Shown: piece after piece, positions 38,366 to 51,844 of the stretch
Layout: each line of letters starts with the position of its first letter
Numbering within the stretch: the stretch's first letter is position 1
Source: Corylus avellana
Lineage: Eukaryota > Streptophyta > Magnoliopsida > Fagales > Betulaceae
Length of the DNA stretch: 64,000 nt
NCBI RefSeq assembly: GCF_901000735.1
Contig: NC_081547.1
Location: 21,824,838-21,888,837, forward strand
Reading direction: 5' to 3'
Program-made: the position numbers and the translations under genes
Notes under the pieces: model-generated
Seen by the model: the letters and a program-made list of their open reading frames with translations, nothing else
The model's database searches: none
Told to the model about the DNA's origin: nothing

Positions 38366-39686
38366 TTAAATTTAACTTGAGCCTTAATTGTAGCGTCGAT
38401 GAAACCTAAGCAATACTAATCTCCTGACACCTGTCACACCATCCCTCCACCCTTATGGCCATACATTCTACACTACTGGCTAGCAGGCGGGATATTTGCC
38501 GACTTCCTACACTTTTTTCTTGCAGGAATGAATGGCACAAAACCCAAAACTATCAATTTGCTTTTTCATGGGTGAAATGCTAACTTTTTTACCAATAGAA
38601 AATAAGTAGAAGAAAATAATAGCTAAGGAGATTCCAGAGGACCAAGCTATTCTTTTACCCATTTTCTATTTATTGTTCTTATTTTCAGTACTTTTTTTTT
38701 TTTTTTTAAATTGTTGCTTACCATATCGGCTCCATGGGGCTTGTGTTTTGTGGGTCTTATGAAGAAAGTGGGTGTAAAGACCAAATGATTGAAAATGGGA
38801 ATAGGCCCAATACTCAGCATACTGAGCCCAATACTGATCTCTTGAGTGAAAGGAGTCTTGATGTTTTTAAAATTGCACCTCTCTCATCACAAGATTCTCT
38901 TTCAGTGTTCTTCAACTTGTTCAGATAAAAACATGGAGAATATAATATAATTCGTATAGTCTCTTTGCCAATGCCACTCAAGTTTACTGCTACAAACACA
39001 TTCATATACTTCCAAGTTATTATTGCTAATAATTTATATGCCATTTGACACTAATTTAGCCTGCCTGAATCACCCTTCCTCAGTATGCGCATGCAATTAT
39101 GCAAAGGTACTCTAATTATCTAACCCTAACCATAAGATTGAGATCTATTTAAATCATAATTAATTATGGGTTTTAATCAAAAAGCATCTGCAAGTACACA
39201 TGCCTGAATCTGTGAGAGTAATTGTATATCTTTTTATTTTGTTTTTTATGCCATGACAAAGTGGAAAAAAAGAGAGGCCAGGGAGATGATAAGGATAGAA
39301 AGCTAGGGTTACTACTCATTGGATATTATTATCTCAGAATTGGACAAAAGCCCAGTCTGATATCACTGAATTAAGCAAAGGTGATATGAAACATGTGGTA
39401 TTAATGTAATATAGTTGGATCTAATTCTATGTCCATTAATTAATTAGTATCTCAACATCTTATGTTAAAAGGCCTCACTAAAAGATGTCTATTGCCCCAA
39501 CATGAATTTACATTTTGATCCTCATAATTTCAAAGTAAACTAGTTTTATTCTTCAATTATATGAAACTAAACTCTATTCATAAAAAAATAAATCTCAAAT
39601 TCCCTAAAGTTTTTGTTCTAAAAAATCCCTTAGATTATATTCACATAATTATAACATAATTATAACCTTAAAACTTTTTATTTATT

Positions 39687-39794
39687 AAGGGTAGCTCAAT
39701 TGGTTAAGACTACAGCTCATGAAATGGAGGTTATTAGTTCAAATATCTATCTCCCTTTTTTCTCCTCTTGTACCGACATGTCAAAAAAAAAAAA
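39687..39794 (+). mobile_element. tRNA-derived SINE
   Basis: It starts AAGGGTAGCTCAATTGGTT with an A box (TAGCTCAATTGG), a B-box-like AGTTCAAATATC, and ends 'gacatgtcaaaaaaa'. The same locus in copy 2 is split by a MITE (51891-52311). Confidence 0.65.
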
Positions 39795-41089
39795 TTGTCT
39801 AATAAAGTTAACGTGACACTCATAACTAACTTTTGAATTAATTATTGTTAAATAAAAAAAACAATAATTAATTTGGAGTATCATCTTAATATTGTTGGAT
39901 AACATTACTCTTCTCATTAGGCTATCTAAAGGTTATTTTGGCTAATCATTGAGTAAAAATGGACCAAAATAATAGTCTCATCTAATTAGCCTAAAAAGGT
40001 GGCTAGCTGCTACCAGTGTTCAACAACTTTGTTGAAAGTTGTAGCTCAACAGTGCTTAAAAAAAAAAAAATCCTAATAAAAAATTAAATGATTCTTTATT
40101 ATTTTTGTGAATAGTGAAAGTGGATAGAGAGATAATATTTTAAATAAACTAGTAAAAGTTGATAATTAAAATAGAGAGTAAGATAAATGTGTTTTAGAAA
40201 AAATAGTAGTTAAAATAGAAAAAATGTGATTATTTAGCTAAAACTTGTTGAACTGGATGTGAATGTTCTCTTACACCCGGCTTTGATTTTGGCTAGCCAA
40301 ATCGCAAATTTAAGTGAAAAATTACTCACATCTAACTAGCTACTTTAGAAAAAAAAAATGGTGAGAAAATAGATAACTAAAATAAAAATATGATATACAT
40401 TCTTTTATAAAAATTGGTAATTAAAATAGAAAAAATAAAAATTAATATTTGAAAATAAAAATAAAAATTACAGAACCGGATGTAAATGCTGACTTGTGCT
40501 TCAAATGAGCCGACAGTTTTGGTTGGGTGGAACATAAATAATAATGGGACAAGTTAAAATATAGTTTTTCATGATAAGCAGATGTCCATCATCACATGGT
40601 TGCTTTGATATGATACCAATAAAATAAAATAAATTGCTCATTATTAATGGAGCTAACAATGTGAACCATCATGGTCTAAATGACAAAAAAAATAATGGCA
40701 GCAACTTCTTTATATAATTGAGAATTATTATTTCAACTCTTCATTTTGTTTCCTCTGCATCATTCTCTTTTATAAACTATATTTCATTGTGGATCTCATC
40801 GTGTAAGATAATGTATGTAAAATCACAAAGGAATTGAAATAGTTAAATAGGATTATTCGGGATTGGATCTCCTCTCATTTAAATTTCTTCAACTTTCTCT
40901 CATTTACTGTCCAATTTTAGAAACGGAAAAAAATAAATTCAAATGATAAAATTTGCCATGTCAGTTGGACACCCGTCTAACACTGTTAGGGCCACCATTA
41001 TTTATGTCACCTTTCTCCTCCTCCTCCTTTATGCCAAACACAGCAAGTGTTGAGATGCATTGTCGTCGGTCGATAACATTTTGGCATCG

Positions 41090-41310
41090 TTGATTAGAAG
41101 CACATCTTCTGAGTCGACTCGATAGTGGTAGCGTGGGTGCACAAGTGGAGTAGAAGTCGAGCCAAGCATCGGCACTCAATGTGGAAGGCATGCTTGCATT
41201 TTGGGAATGGCCTAAGGACCTTTGTGGACTCAATCCTAGCGAGACAAATGATGCAATATCTATCTCATCCTTCCAGCGAAGGATGGTGGTGGGTGGCTGA
41301 TGACAATTAG
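41090..41310 (-). pseudogene. RING-H2 (ATL-like) ubiquitin ligase fragment
   Basis: On the minus strand one frame reads CIICLARIESTKVLRPFPKC then KHAFHIEC, matching the first six metal ligands of a RING-H2 finger (C-x2-C ... C-x-H-x2-H-x2-C). The following WL..YSTC part of the finger is in another frame, so there is a frameshift, and the last Cys pair is not readable. A stop precedes the finger. Only about 70 codons remain. Functional relatives transfer ubiquitin as E3 ligases; this piece cannot. Confidence 0.7.
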
Positions 41311-41379
41311 GGGTGTATAAACGGGGCAATTATTAACCGTTTAGGCAGTTATGGTTAGCAATTTTAGGTAAAATAATAA

Positions 41380-41808
41380 GGGATAACTTCACTTTAGACT
41401 CTTGAATTACCAAGCGATTTGAGAAGTCCCCCAAAATTTCAAAACCTCTCAATTTGGACCCTTGAACTTTCAATTGCAGTCAATTTGAACCCCTCCATCA
41501 GATTTAACCGTTAACTTCCCTGATTTACCCCTAAAAGGACCAAAATATCCTTGACTTTTTTTTTTTTTTTTTTAACTTTATTATTATTTTTTAATTTGGA
41601 ATTAATGGTTTAAATTTAGAATTTTATATATAAAAAAAAAAGTCAAGGGTATAAACTTTATTGCCTTGCTTTTAAGGTTTAAAATATGATCGATGAGTTC
41701 AAATTGATTGCAATTAAAAGTTCAGGGGTCCAAATTGAGAGATTTTGAAGTTTAAGGGAGGCTTCTCAAATCGCTTGATAATTCAGAGGTTTAAAATGAA
41801 GTTACCCC
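41380..41808. mobile_element. Mutator-like MITE, 429 bp, 9-bp target duplication
   Basis: It is bounded by AAATAATAA at 41371-41379 and 41809-41817. The ends GGGATAACTTCA and TGAAGTTACCCC are inverted copies, with similarity running inward well over 90 bases. A copy-2 version lies at 53900-54312 with the same flank. Confidence 0.85.
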
Positions 41809-42269
41809 AAATAATAATATATCAAAGACTTCTTCTTAGTTTTCAATCCCCATTTTCTCTTCTCGTTCACATGCCACATCTTTCAGAGTCAAGACTGTCA
41901 CTCTCATCTTTCAACCTCTCGGCACCTAAATTTCTCTAATGAGGTCTAATAATTGCATTCATTGCTTTTTTGCTATTTTTCCCACTCTTGTAGAGAAAAA
42001 AGAAAAGCGTCCCCAATCTAAACCACGCCTAGTACAAATGTGTGAGGTGAAATTGTTAGAGCCAAATATGGGCTTGAAAATCAATCTCTCATATAAGGCA
42101 AAGAGAAGATATGATAATTGCAATTACAAGAAGATATGACGAATGGTGAACCTGAATTATATTTTCGTAATGAGATAGAAAATTGTATACGTTGCATGTG
42201 TAAGAAGTCTATAAATGTTTAGACAAAACAAGAAAATATAATAATTGATTTTTTTTAACAAAATTGATG

Positions 42270-43100
42270 ACCCATAGGCCATAACTAAAAAGAGAATATT
42301 TATTAAAATTATAAGCTACGATAAGACAAGAACAAACTGCTTCTGATGTTTGAAAACATTAAAATAGGCTCAGAACAGTCTAAAATAGGTCCAAAATATT
42401 AAAAGAGATTCGAAAAATCCATTACTTAAAAGGCAATTAATAGTTGCAATTTGTCAGTCAAACCCTAGAAAGAGAGCTGCGCTGAAAAAGTATAGCAGAG
42501 TGGGGGGAGGGAGTTACAACTCCCTCTTCCCTGCCCCCTTTCTCCTTCCTCCTTCTCCGTTCTTTTTTTCGCCTTCACCGTAGATTGACCAGGGTGCGTG
42601 TGTCAATGGTCCTTGAGGTACTTTCTAGCCGACAGTGGCGTGTGGAATGCGTGAGGGTGTGTTGGGTTTTTGTTATTGTATTTTCGTTGTTTTTAAATAA
42701 GAATGTATTCTCTATAGATCTGTTTTTAGTAGCGATTTATGAGATTGAGTTTTATTTGTTTTCTTAGGTTTTGTTTTCACGAATCCTTAAAAATAACGGA
42801 ATTGGTTTATGGTCGGTCTTTTGTTTTCTTATGATTCATTTTCTGAGAGCAAAAAAGACCGATGACAGAGTAGTTATCAAGCATAAAGAAGAACTGTCAC
42901 TATGGTAGAGGCAGTGAAGAGAATTGCAATTGATTAAGTACTAGTAGCATAGATAAAAAAAAGTCAGGGAATCAATGACCTGGCAACGGATAGAGACGTG
43001 ATTCATCAGAATTTGCTGTAGATTTGAAACTGATTGGGACGGTAACTTTTCATAAATATTGTCTTATAATAGCCCATATCGGGCTATTATGTATGTTATA
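42270..43100 (+). repeat. Unidentified repeated block, first of three
   Basis: This block (starting about 'gatgacccat', with 'aaaccctag', a CT-rich stretch near 42510-42580 and a small hairpin ATAATAGCCC/GGGCTATTAT at 43066-43090) recurs at about 54770-56349 (split by an LTR) and 56450-57245. It contains short open frames but none resembles a known protein. It could be a gene leader or transposon part; I do not recognise it. Confidence 0.5.
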
Positions 43101-46100
43101 AATAATGTTTTAATTGTGAAAAATTTTAAATTGTATCTTTGCTATTGTATGAAGCATTTTGTTCAATTTGATTATTATTATATCAATGAAGTCATGAAGA
43201 TATAGTGATATAGTTCGTTAAAAAAAAAAACCAGTTGCAATTTGTCCTTCAATGATCATATAATCACTGACTGAACCTAGCTGTGCAAATCCGGTTACTT
43301 AAAAGTGATAACCCCTTAAAGTGTTTGTAATTCCAATTAAGAGATAATAACCGCAACCCCTTATACAATCCGGAGAAAATGGTGATTAGATGGGTCTGTC
43401 GGTCTGTGACTGAAGTGACTAATTTTTAGCATTTGGATCTTTTTACCGCGTGTCCAAAATAATACACTAGATGGAAAAAAAATTGTAGGAAATTTGAATG
43501 AGAGGGAATCTGGTCCCAGATTATCCAAAAGAGTCTACTAGTAACTAGTTCATGGAATTGTTGCGTAATGGCCAATAGAAAAAGTATGTAAGAATCTAGG
43601 GAAAAAAGATAAAAAAAGAAAAGAATGCCAAAAGGAAAAAAATGAAAAAAAAAGAACAAAGACGCCCTATCCTCTGTCCTTTCCAACTTTCTTCCATTAA
43701 ACAATGAGAAAAAAAAAAAAAAAAAAATTAAGAATTTTTTTTTTTTAATTTAGATTTTAATTTTTTAATTCCATAATTACGTTTTTAGATTTTACCTCAA
43801 TTCTAAACAAATCCTTTAGTAAACATGTTGTCTAGTTAATTGATGGCTTGTGATCTAAGGTTGAACACATATTCAAAGATCGACTTGAGTCTAAGTCGAG
43901 CTTTAACATTTGTATTTTCAGTTGAATTGAGTTCGAAATTTCAATATTCAACTTAACTTGGCCTCGGTTACGGTCCTAGTTGAGCGTGGTAACTCCCTTT
44001 ATACGTGTTGAGCCAGTGGCAGATATAGAAATTGTTTTAGGAGAGGCGGGAGGAGGAGGAATTCGTATTAGGAGGGGTGGGAGAAGGAGGAATATGGCTG
44101 AAAACTAAAAAAAATTACCTTAAAAAAAAACTTTTAGTGTGGAGGGATGCACCCCTCACAAAATCTAGTTTTATTTATTTATTTTTAATAAAGTAAAAAT
44201 TTATTACGCAATTACTCATGAAAATGAAAATTATATTTATCCCACCATTTTTTTTCTAAGAAAATGCCTATGCCTCCCTCCCACACACACAATCATATAT
44301 ATAAGTTTTGCTCATTTGAATTCAATGAGTGAAAGACAGTGGGGAATTTCATAAAATCTAACAACCTAATTATCAAAATTTGAAATCTAATTATTAAATT
44401 AAATTCACACAAAAACCTATGGATTAAATTTGATTTATCCTTAAATAAGTTATCTTCCTCCCTTTCCCTTATTTTATCCTAGTAGAAGCCCTACCTATCA
44501 TTTTTTTTTTTCACTAGCAATAAAATAATAATATTCTACAATTTAGTGTGCATATAAAAATTCCAACTTTTTTTTCCCTAAGAAAATGCTTGTGCATACA
44601 CACACTCATGTGTATGAGTTTGGCTCATTTGGAATATTAAATTGAAAATTTTTGAATTCAATGAGTGAAAGACGGTGGAAACTTCCAACTTAAAGAAAAA
44701 TAAAAACAAAAGAGTTAGAAAAGTATATAAAAATATAGTCAATTATCAAAATAGAAATATAATTATAATTAAAATTTTAGCAACTATCTTGGAGCTAGAT
44801 GCTCAACTCAATGCATCTGTGATGGGTTGCCTGCCTGCTGTCATTGTCTTTGCAGATGTGTATTTTGTCCTTATAACCTCTTTCCTTTTATTTATTTGTA
44901 GCCTAGTACTCCACTCTCCACATGCATGCTAGATTGCAAAACTCATTTGTTCTTGTTTCTTTTTCTTTTTCCCTTTTCTTTTCCTTCATAAAAAAACAAA
45001 AATGGTTCTCAAATGTTTTTAAAATCAAATTTTTATCCCCTTAATTTTTCTTTTTTTACAAATTTCGTCCTATGGGGACCAAAAATAATCCCACTGGCAA
45101 TGGCAACGAATTAAACCATAATTATAGATTAGAAGAATGATTAGACAAGGTGTCCGATCTATTTGGTATGAGGATTTTGGTCGTGGGGTTGGGGTTGGGT
45201 TTGTCCCCGTGGGTCAATGGTAACCCGCCCCGGCCAATGAAGTGTAGTAAGGTGGGACGTCTCGGTTACGTTAGCCGTTAGGTTAAAAAGCTAACTGGAA
45301 TATTGGAGTTGGGTCACCCAATCAAGATCGGTACTAGGCCCCCACCCGAATGCATGTCAATGGGGACCAGCCTTGAGACCCGAGTCTTAACCTTCACTCT
45401 CTGTCACACACCCTCACACTCTCTCTCTCTCTCTCCTCTTTTCTCTTCTTCATGATAAAGCAAACAAAGTCCCACTATGAGCAAGCTTACAAAAAGGTCA
45501 CCACGAGTTTTGCCACTTTCGTCCATACAAGCGCTTCGCTTTTGCTGCTTCCACTCCACTGCCCATTCCATTTCCCACCCTTTTATATTTTAATAATAAA
45601 AGCTTACTTTTTACTCTTACATAGTTTATTTTAGTAGTTTGAAGAGAAGATTAATGCAATCATAATTGTTTTAATCCTCTCTTTGGCATTAGAAAGTAAC
45701 TAAACAAGCCACTCATTGAACAATGACAATCTTTTTCAATTAATGATATTAGCTAAATTACATAATTTTCACTTCTCAAAAGAACTTGAGTAAGACACCT
45801 ACATTAATCATGATTTTGAAACAAATAAACTTAATTAAAACTCGTTCTATAAAATAAAAGGAAAATATATTTTCATCCCATAAATTACCACAACATTTTT
45901 ATTTACTGCTTCAAACTTTTTAGTGAAATCGAATTTTTCAAAATTGTTTTTATTTTTTTTATTCTTTTTATCTTCCTTTGTAGTTTTGACCTCCAACTTT
46001 ACTGGAGAGAGTCGGAGACTGGAATGCAAAGAATTTTGAGTGGACATAGGAAAATAAATGAAAATAGGTGAAATTAAATTTAGAGTATCATCCGGATAGG
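43101..46100. other. Intergenic DNA, no gene recognised
   Basis: AT-rich, with homopolymer runs near 43710-43745, a short CT microsatellite at about 45418-45434 and a GC-richer patch at 45160-45400. The small frames at 44675 and 45452 recur unchanged in copy 2 (58804, 59582) because the DNA is duplicated, not because of visible selection. Confidence 0.5.
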
Positions 46101-46259
46101 AGGCTTTGCACACCATTCAACACACGCGACGTCAGGACCCTCTAAAACCGTTCCAAACACCACCCAGTCACACTATCCTCGACCACAAAATGATTCTGAG
46201 CCACCATCCCCTGCTCCAGCCCACACTGTACTCCACACTTATCAAAACGTTTCTCATCA

Positions 46260-46787
46260 GCCGTTTATCACGTGGACCCCTCTACAGCCTACATGCCCCA
46301 ATCCATCTTGGTGAAGCATCATTTCCACTGCTGGTGCGGTGCAAGCAATAATTGTCCCGAAAAAGCAACAAAAGTGCGGTAAAATAAAATAAAAAAGCGA
46401 TTCCGACATCGATGCGTCGGAAATAAGCGCTCGAGGCTTTTGTTTTTTAACCATTCCGCTTCACCATATAACCCGCTACCACATCTTCACTACTCCACCG
46501 TCCGATCACGAGAAATTGAAATCGATAAATTAAAAGATTAATCCAACGTTCCATATCATAGATTCGACGTGACAGTGAAAGAACGGACCACACAATAACA
46601 TTTTTACTTAATCCTTCTCGGATATCTTTAATATAAATCCACCTGAGTCTCGCACAAAGAGCTTCACTCTCTGTTACTCCTCCGCTTCTCTCTATCCTTT
46701 GTTGTTGTTGTTGTTGTCGGGTGAAGCTGAGGCTGTGCATTTTCCGGCGTGTACCGACACGAGGGAGTTGCTAGGGTTCCGGCGAGG
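46260..46787 (+). promoter_or_regulatory. Duplicated V-PPase promoter in front of the broken exon 1
   Basis: CACGTGG (46269-46275), TATAAAT (46632-46638) and a leader with GTTGTTGTTG repeats sit in the same order and almost the same spacing as in front of the intact gene at 60985. If active, it would drive a non-coding transcript. Confidence 0.5.
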
Positions 46788-47029
46788 ATGGCATTGCTCT
46801 CGGAGCTTGCGACGGAGATCGTGATCCCCGGTCTGCGCCGTGATAGGAATCGCGTTCTCGCTCTTGCAGTGGCTCTTGGTTTAGCGCGTGAAGCTCACGC
46901 CCGAGCGCCAGGCGCCCACCTCCGCTAGCAAGAACGGCTACGGTGACTACCTGATCGAGGAGGAGGAAGGCATCAACGACCAGAACGTCATCCTTAAGTG
47001 CGCTGAGATTCAGAGCGCCATCTCCGAAG
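46788..47029 (+). pseudogene. Orphan exon 1 of vacuolar H+-pyrophosphatase, frameshifted
   Basis: The exon is 242 bp where the intact copy (60985-61225) has 241. An extra C in the run at 46826-46829 shifts the frame after about 13 residues. Independently, the original frame also carries a stop (GTTTAG where the intact copy has GTTTCG). The splice donor and about 640 bases of intron 1 still match copy 2. The match then ends at about 47672 and no exon 2 follows before the gaps. It is either a decayed duplicate or the edge of an incompletely assembled second copy. Confidence 0.85.
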
Positions 47030-48392
47030 GTGAGCTCAGCGTGTAGATCTTCAGCTTTCAGTTAGATCTGCGTGCTTGTTTTTCTTCTTCTTTCTTGTTC
47101 GTGTTTGCATTTCTTACTTTTCTTCATAAAAGTTGAGGTTTTGATTTTGTTTGGAAGCCAGGAAAATGGCGGAAACTATATGAAGTAAAAATATGAACTT
47201 ATATTTTTCATTTGTACTGTTGTCTCAAAGATAACATGAAGCTTTAGCTCCGTTTGGTTGCGAGAAAACAAGCAAAAAGAAAAGAAAAGAAGAAAGTGAA
47301 CAAATTTCTTCTTTGGCTGCCAAACGGGGTGTTAGGGGTCTGTACGGTAAATAAATCCCATGGAAACGTCTTCGTTTTGACGACTTAACCGAGCTGGCCC
47401 TTCTGAGTGGGGTTAACGCCCTCTATTTTTGCTTCTTTTTTTTTTTGGAAGTATTTATTTTTGTTTGTTACGAGTAATTTCTTACTGCTTTTAGATCTAA
47501 ATCATCTGTATATTTGAGAAGACCATAATCAGTAGTACAGTTCTCTACTCGTCGTTGTCGTAGAAATTTTCTGCTGGCATTTTAATGATTTTGTCTTTAT
47601 CTGTATTAAGTTCATTTGGCTTTTTCGGTGTTATTAGTATTGAAATTGCTATTAGGGTGCGCTGCACGCGAGTATTTTCTAAGAAGTTTTTATATTTTTA
47701 ATTAAGAAGTACGTTTTTTTTTTTTTTTTAATTATTCAAATCTAATCCTTTTTTTTTTTTTTAATTGAGACTTTGTTTTGTGATAATAGTCTTGAAGGTA
47801 ACACTCATATGAAGGAAGGCCTTTTGTGACTTCTCTTCTTCTCAAACCCAAAAATAATATATGCTAATATGATTAACACTCATACATGTTTATAGCCAAA
47901 TAAGTTGTAGCTCAAATTCTACTTCTTTCATTATAAGAATAGGATATTCCCATGACCATGAATGTTGCTATATATTGAGTGCATTTGTATATACTTAAAA
48001 TAAAAATAAAAATTCCTATGTCATTGAATGAGAACTTTCTTTTTTTTTTTTGAAGGATAACGATGAATTTGACAATTGTTGTTCGTAATTGCAATATAGA
48101 ATAAAAAAATATTGTGTNNNNNNNNNNNNNNNNNNNNTATAATTCCAATTAACTATTGATGACAATGGGCTGACATTTTGGGTTCATTAGTATCATAAGC
48201 TAAGCAAAAAGGATTGCTCATAGAGCTAAGTCTCTATTACTTCTTTCTACAATGAGTTATATCGAGTTCGGGTGCCTTTCTACCATTGTTGGTGTTTGTT
48301 AATCTTATTGTAGATTCTTATTATTATTTTTAAATTAAGGCTCTATTTGTTTCAACATAAAATATTTTCTGTTCAAAGTATTTTTCAGCGTT
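47030..48392. other. Intron-1 remnant, then unmatched DNA with a 20-N gap
   Basis: 47030-47672 matches V-PPase intron 1. From there to 48392 the sequence is AT-rich, matches nothing else in the window, includes a gap of 20 N (48118-48137) and ends at a 100-N gap. Confidence 0.6.
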
Positions 48393-48492
48393 NNNNNNNN
48401 NNNNNNNNNNNNNNNNNNNNNNNNNNNNNNNNNNNNNNNNNNNNNNNNNNNNNNNNNNNNNNNNNNNNNNNNNNNNNNNNNNNNNNNNNNNN
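48393..48492. other. Assembly gap, 100 N, at the start of duplication copy 2
   Basis: Exactly 100 N. The next base begins inside the hAT element at the point equivalent to 36303. Confidence 0.99.
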
Positions 48493-50085
48493 GTTAGCGG
48501 TTATTGGGTCTACTAACCGTAACCGCTAACCGCCAACCGCCTTTTTATATAATATATTTTTATAATTATAATTATAAAAATATTTATACATATAATATAA
48601 ACATTTGGTCATTAAATCACAATTTTTTTAAAAAATAATTAAATCACAATTTGAGTATTAATATATTATCACAATAATTTATATGATTATATCACATGAT
48701 CAATTGATCATTAGATCATTTGATTATATAATAATAAATTATACATATATAATATGACATAACTCATAAGTATACCAATTCATACTAATACAATAATTAA
48801 ATATCTAGAGACTTATTTTCAATGTTTGTTATAAACTTATAAGTCTATATATGTTATAAGTCTATATAAGTCTACATATGCATATGAATAATATAAATGT
48901 ATAATATCAATACTTAATCATATGATTCAATGGCAATTCAAATACTTTATTCAAGACTTCAAGTGAATTATATTATTGATGTAAAATGATGATATGATTC
49001 GTATAATATCAAATTAAGTAATTGACATTGGATTAAATAATGACCAAGGTGTTACTTATAAACAAAATTTAAGTATTAATGTATTATCATTATAATTTTA
49101 GAAATTTATATATTATCACTATAATTGATATGATTATATTACATGATGACTTGATCATTAAATCATATGATTATATAATAATAAATAATTCATATATAAT
49201 ATGACATAACTCATAAGTCATAAGTCTACAAGTTAATCATATAATTCAAATACAATGATAATCACAATTGATTCAATTGAATTAAACAATATATTACTTA
49301 TAACTACAATTTAATTAAAGCATTATTAGATACTTTAGGAATTTAGGATTTAGGAGTTTGAACATTACCATTTACCATTAGATATTAAGTTCAATTCAAA
49401 GAAAAAAGATTATAAGTAAATATGATAATAATTTAAATAATTAATCATATGCTATAATTTAATGAGATTATATGATTATATAATATCAAATTATGTGTAC
49501 ATGCTTGTGCCTTAATATTATTATGTTTAAGTTTATAACTTTTCTTCTTTTGATGTCTAAAGGATTTGCTAGAGGACCAAATGAGAAGATTGATGAAGTT
49601 TTAATGTTTTATTTATATCATTTAATGTTTTATTTGAACTTATTTTATATGCTTTATGTTGAACTTTTTTTATATGCTTTTTTTATATGTTGTGACAGTT
49701 GTTTGAATTCTGAATTTTTTTTTTTTTTTTTATATGTTGTGTTGATTTTTTTTGTTTTTTTAATTTAAAAAAGTTAACCGGTTATGATTTAATATTTAAT
49801 GAAATTTTTTTAAAGTACAAGAAAATGTAAATTTTGGGTCAAATATTTTTTATTTTTTAATATAGACTCTTTTTATAGCAATTGGGCTCAAGAAGACACT
49901 AAAAATAAAAAAAAAACCCAAAAAGGCCTAAAAAAAGCCAAATTTTGAAAAAGAGGTTAGCGGGCGGTTATTTATTTCATTAACCGCTAACCGCTAACCG
50001 TTAGGCGGTTAGCGGTTGCGGTTAGTGAAATTTACTTAGCGATTATTGCCAATAACCGCTAACCGTAACCGCCTTGACACCCCTA
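48493..50085. mobile_element. Second copy of the hAT element, 5' end in the gap
   Basis: It matches 36303-37916 and ends TTGACACCCCTA, followed by CTTCACAC (50086-50093). A short deletion near 49908 removes part of an A-rich run. The 5' terminus is lost in the gap. Confidence 0.9.
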
Positions 50086-50179
50086 CTTCACACCTCAAAA
50101 TTCAATCCCTAACATTAATGGCCAATTGGAATCCTCAATTAAAATGTTAATTAAGCTATTAATTTGTAGTTTAAATTTA

Positions 50180-50534
50180 GGGGAAACTTCACTTACCCTC
50201 CCTATACTTTCGCGTTTTTTGCAGACACCCCCCTATTGTTCAAAACTTTTCACTTTGGTGTATCAAACTTTTGTTTCCTTTCAAATACCCTCCTACCATT
50301 AACTTTTGACCTTTCTATCCCTAAATTTTTTTTAAAAAAAAAATTATTTTTAATAAAAAATAAGGGCACGATTGTAATTTTTCACCATTTCTGTTAGGAT
50401 TTAACAGAAAATCCTAACGGAATTGGCAAAGTGAAAGGAAACGAAAGTTGGATACATTAAAGTGAGAGGTTTTGAACAATGAGGAGATGTCTGCAAAAAG
50501 CGCGAAAGTATAAAGGGGTAAGTGAAGTTCCCCC
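50180..50534. mobile_element. Second copy of the 355-bp Mutator-like MITE
   Basis: It has the same length, ends and TTAAATTTA flanks (50171-50179, 50535-50543) as 38011-38365. It was duplicated with the segment. Confidence 0.9.
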
Positions 50535-51844
50535 TTAAATTTAACTTGAGCCTTAATTGTAGCGTCAATACTAATCTCCTGACACCTGTCACACCATCCC
50601 TCCACCCTTATGGCCATACATTCTACACTACTGGCTAGCAGGCGGGATATTTGCCGACTTCCTACACTTTTTTCTTGCAGGAATGAATGGCACAAAACCC
50701 AAAACTATCAATTTGCTTTTTCATGGGTGAAATGCTAACTTTTTTACCAATAGAAAATAAGTAGAAGAAAATAATAGCTAAGGAGATTCCAGAGGACCAA
50801 GCTATTCTTTTACCCATTTTCTATTTATTGTTCTTATTTTCAGTACTTTTTTTTTTTTTTTTAAATTGTTGCTTACCATATCGGCTCCATGGGGCTTGTG
50901 TTTTGTGGGTCTTATGAAGAAAGTGGGTGTAAAGACCAAATGATTGAAAATGGGAATAGGCCCAATACTCAGCATACTGAGCCCAATACTGATCTCTTGA
51001 GTGAAAGGAGTCTTGATGTTTTTAAAATTGCACCTCTCTCATCACAAGATTCTCTTTCAGTGTTCTTCAACTTGTTCAGATAAAAACATGGAGAATATAA
51101 TATAATTCGTATAGTCTCTTTGCCAATGCCACTCAAGTTTACTGCTACAAACACATTCATATACTTCCAAGTTATTATTGCTAATAATTTATATGCCATT
51201 TGACACTAATTTAGCCTGCCTGAATCACCCTTCCTCAGTATGCGCATGCAATTATGCAAAGGTACTCTAATTATCTAACCCTAACCATAAGATTGAGATC
51301 TATTTAAATCATAATTAATTATGGGTTTTAATCAAAAAGCATCTGCAAGTACACGTGCCTCAATCTGTGAGAGTAATTGTATATCTTTTTATTTGTTTTT
51401 TATGCCATGACAAAGTGGAAAAAAAAAAGAGAGGCCAGGGAGATGATAAGGATAGAAAGCTAGGGTTACTACTCATTGGATAATATTATCTCAGAATTGG
51501 ACAAAAGCCCAGTCTGATCTCACTGAATTAAGCAAAGGTGATATGAAATATGTGGTATTAATGTAATATAATTGGATCTAATTCTATATCCATTAATTAA
51601 TTAGTATCTCAACATCTTATGTTAAAAGGCCTCACTAAAAGATGTCTATTGCCCCAACATGAATTTACATTTTGATCCTCATAATTTCAAAGTAAACTAG
51701 TTTTATTCTTGAATTATATGAAACTAAACTCTATTCAGAAAAAATAAATCTCAAATTCCCTAAACTTTTTGTTCAAAAAAATCCCTTAGATTATATTCAC
51801 CGTAATTATAACATAATTATAACCTTAAAACTTTTTATTTATTA

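Larger units (their letters stand above)
36303..47672 (+). repeat. Segmental duplication, copy 1
   Basis: This stretch recurs in the same orientation at 48493-61865. The offset steps are 12188 (at 37305), 12155 (at 38734), about 12517 (at 41125), 14129 (at 44675) and 14200 (at 46447), because of insertions in copy 2. It ends at the base where V-PPase intron 1 stops matching (about 47672). Copy 2 starts directly after a gap. Confidence 0.9.

Noticed and set aside
38734..39044. Small frames on both strands containing NTERESCDERGAILKTSRLLSL
   Set aside because: They recur in three duplicated blocks with no conserved start or stop and overlap each other; no family match. They look like chance frames in repeated DNA.
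39687..39760. A functional tRNA gene
   Set aside because: The A and B boxes are there, but the cloverleaf cannot be closed and the sequence ends in a purine tail and A-run; the several diverged copies show a SINE.
41309..43370. Possible second hAT element starting TAGGGGTGTATAAACGGGGC
   Set aside because: Only one convincing end; the suggested partner near 43345 is weak and no 8-bp duplication could be found.
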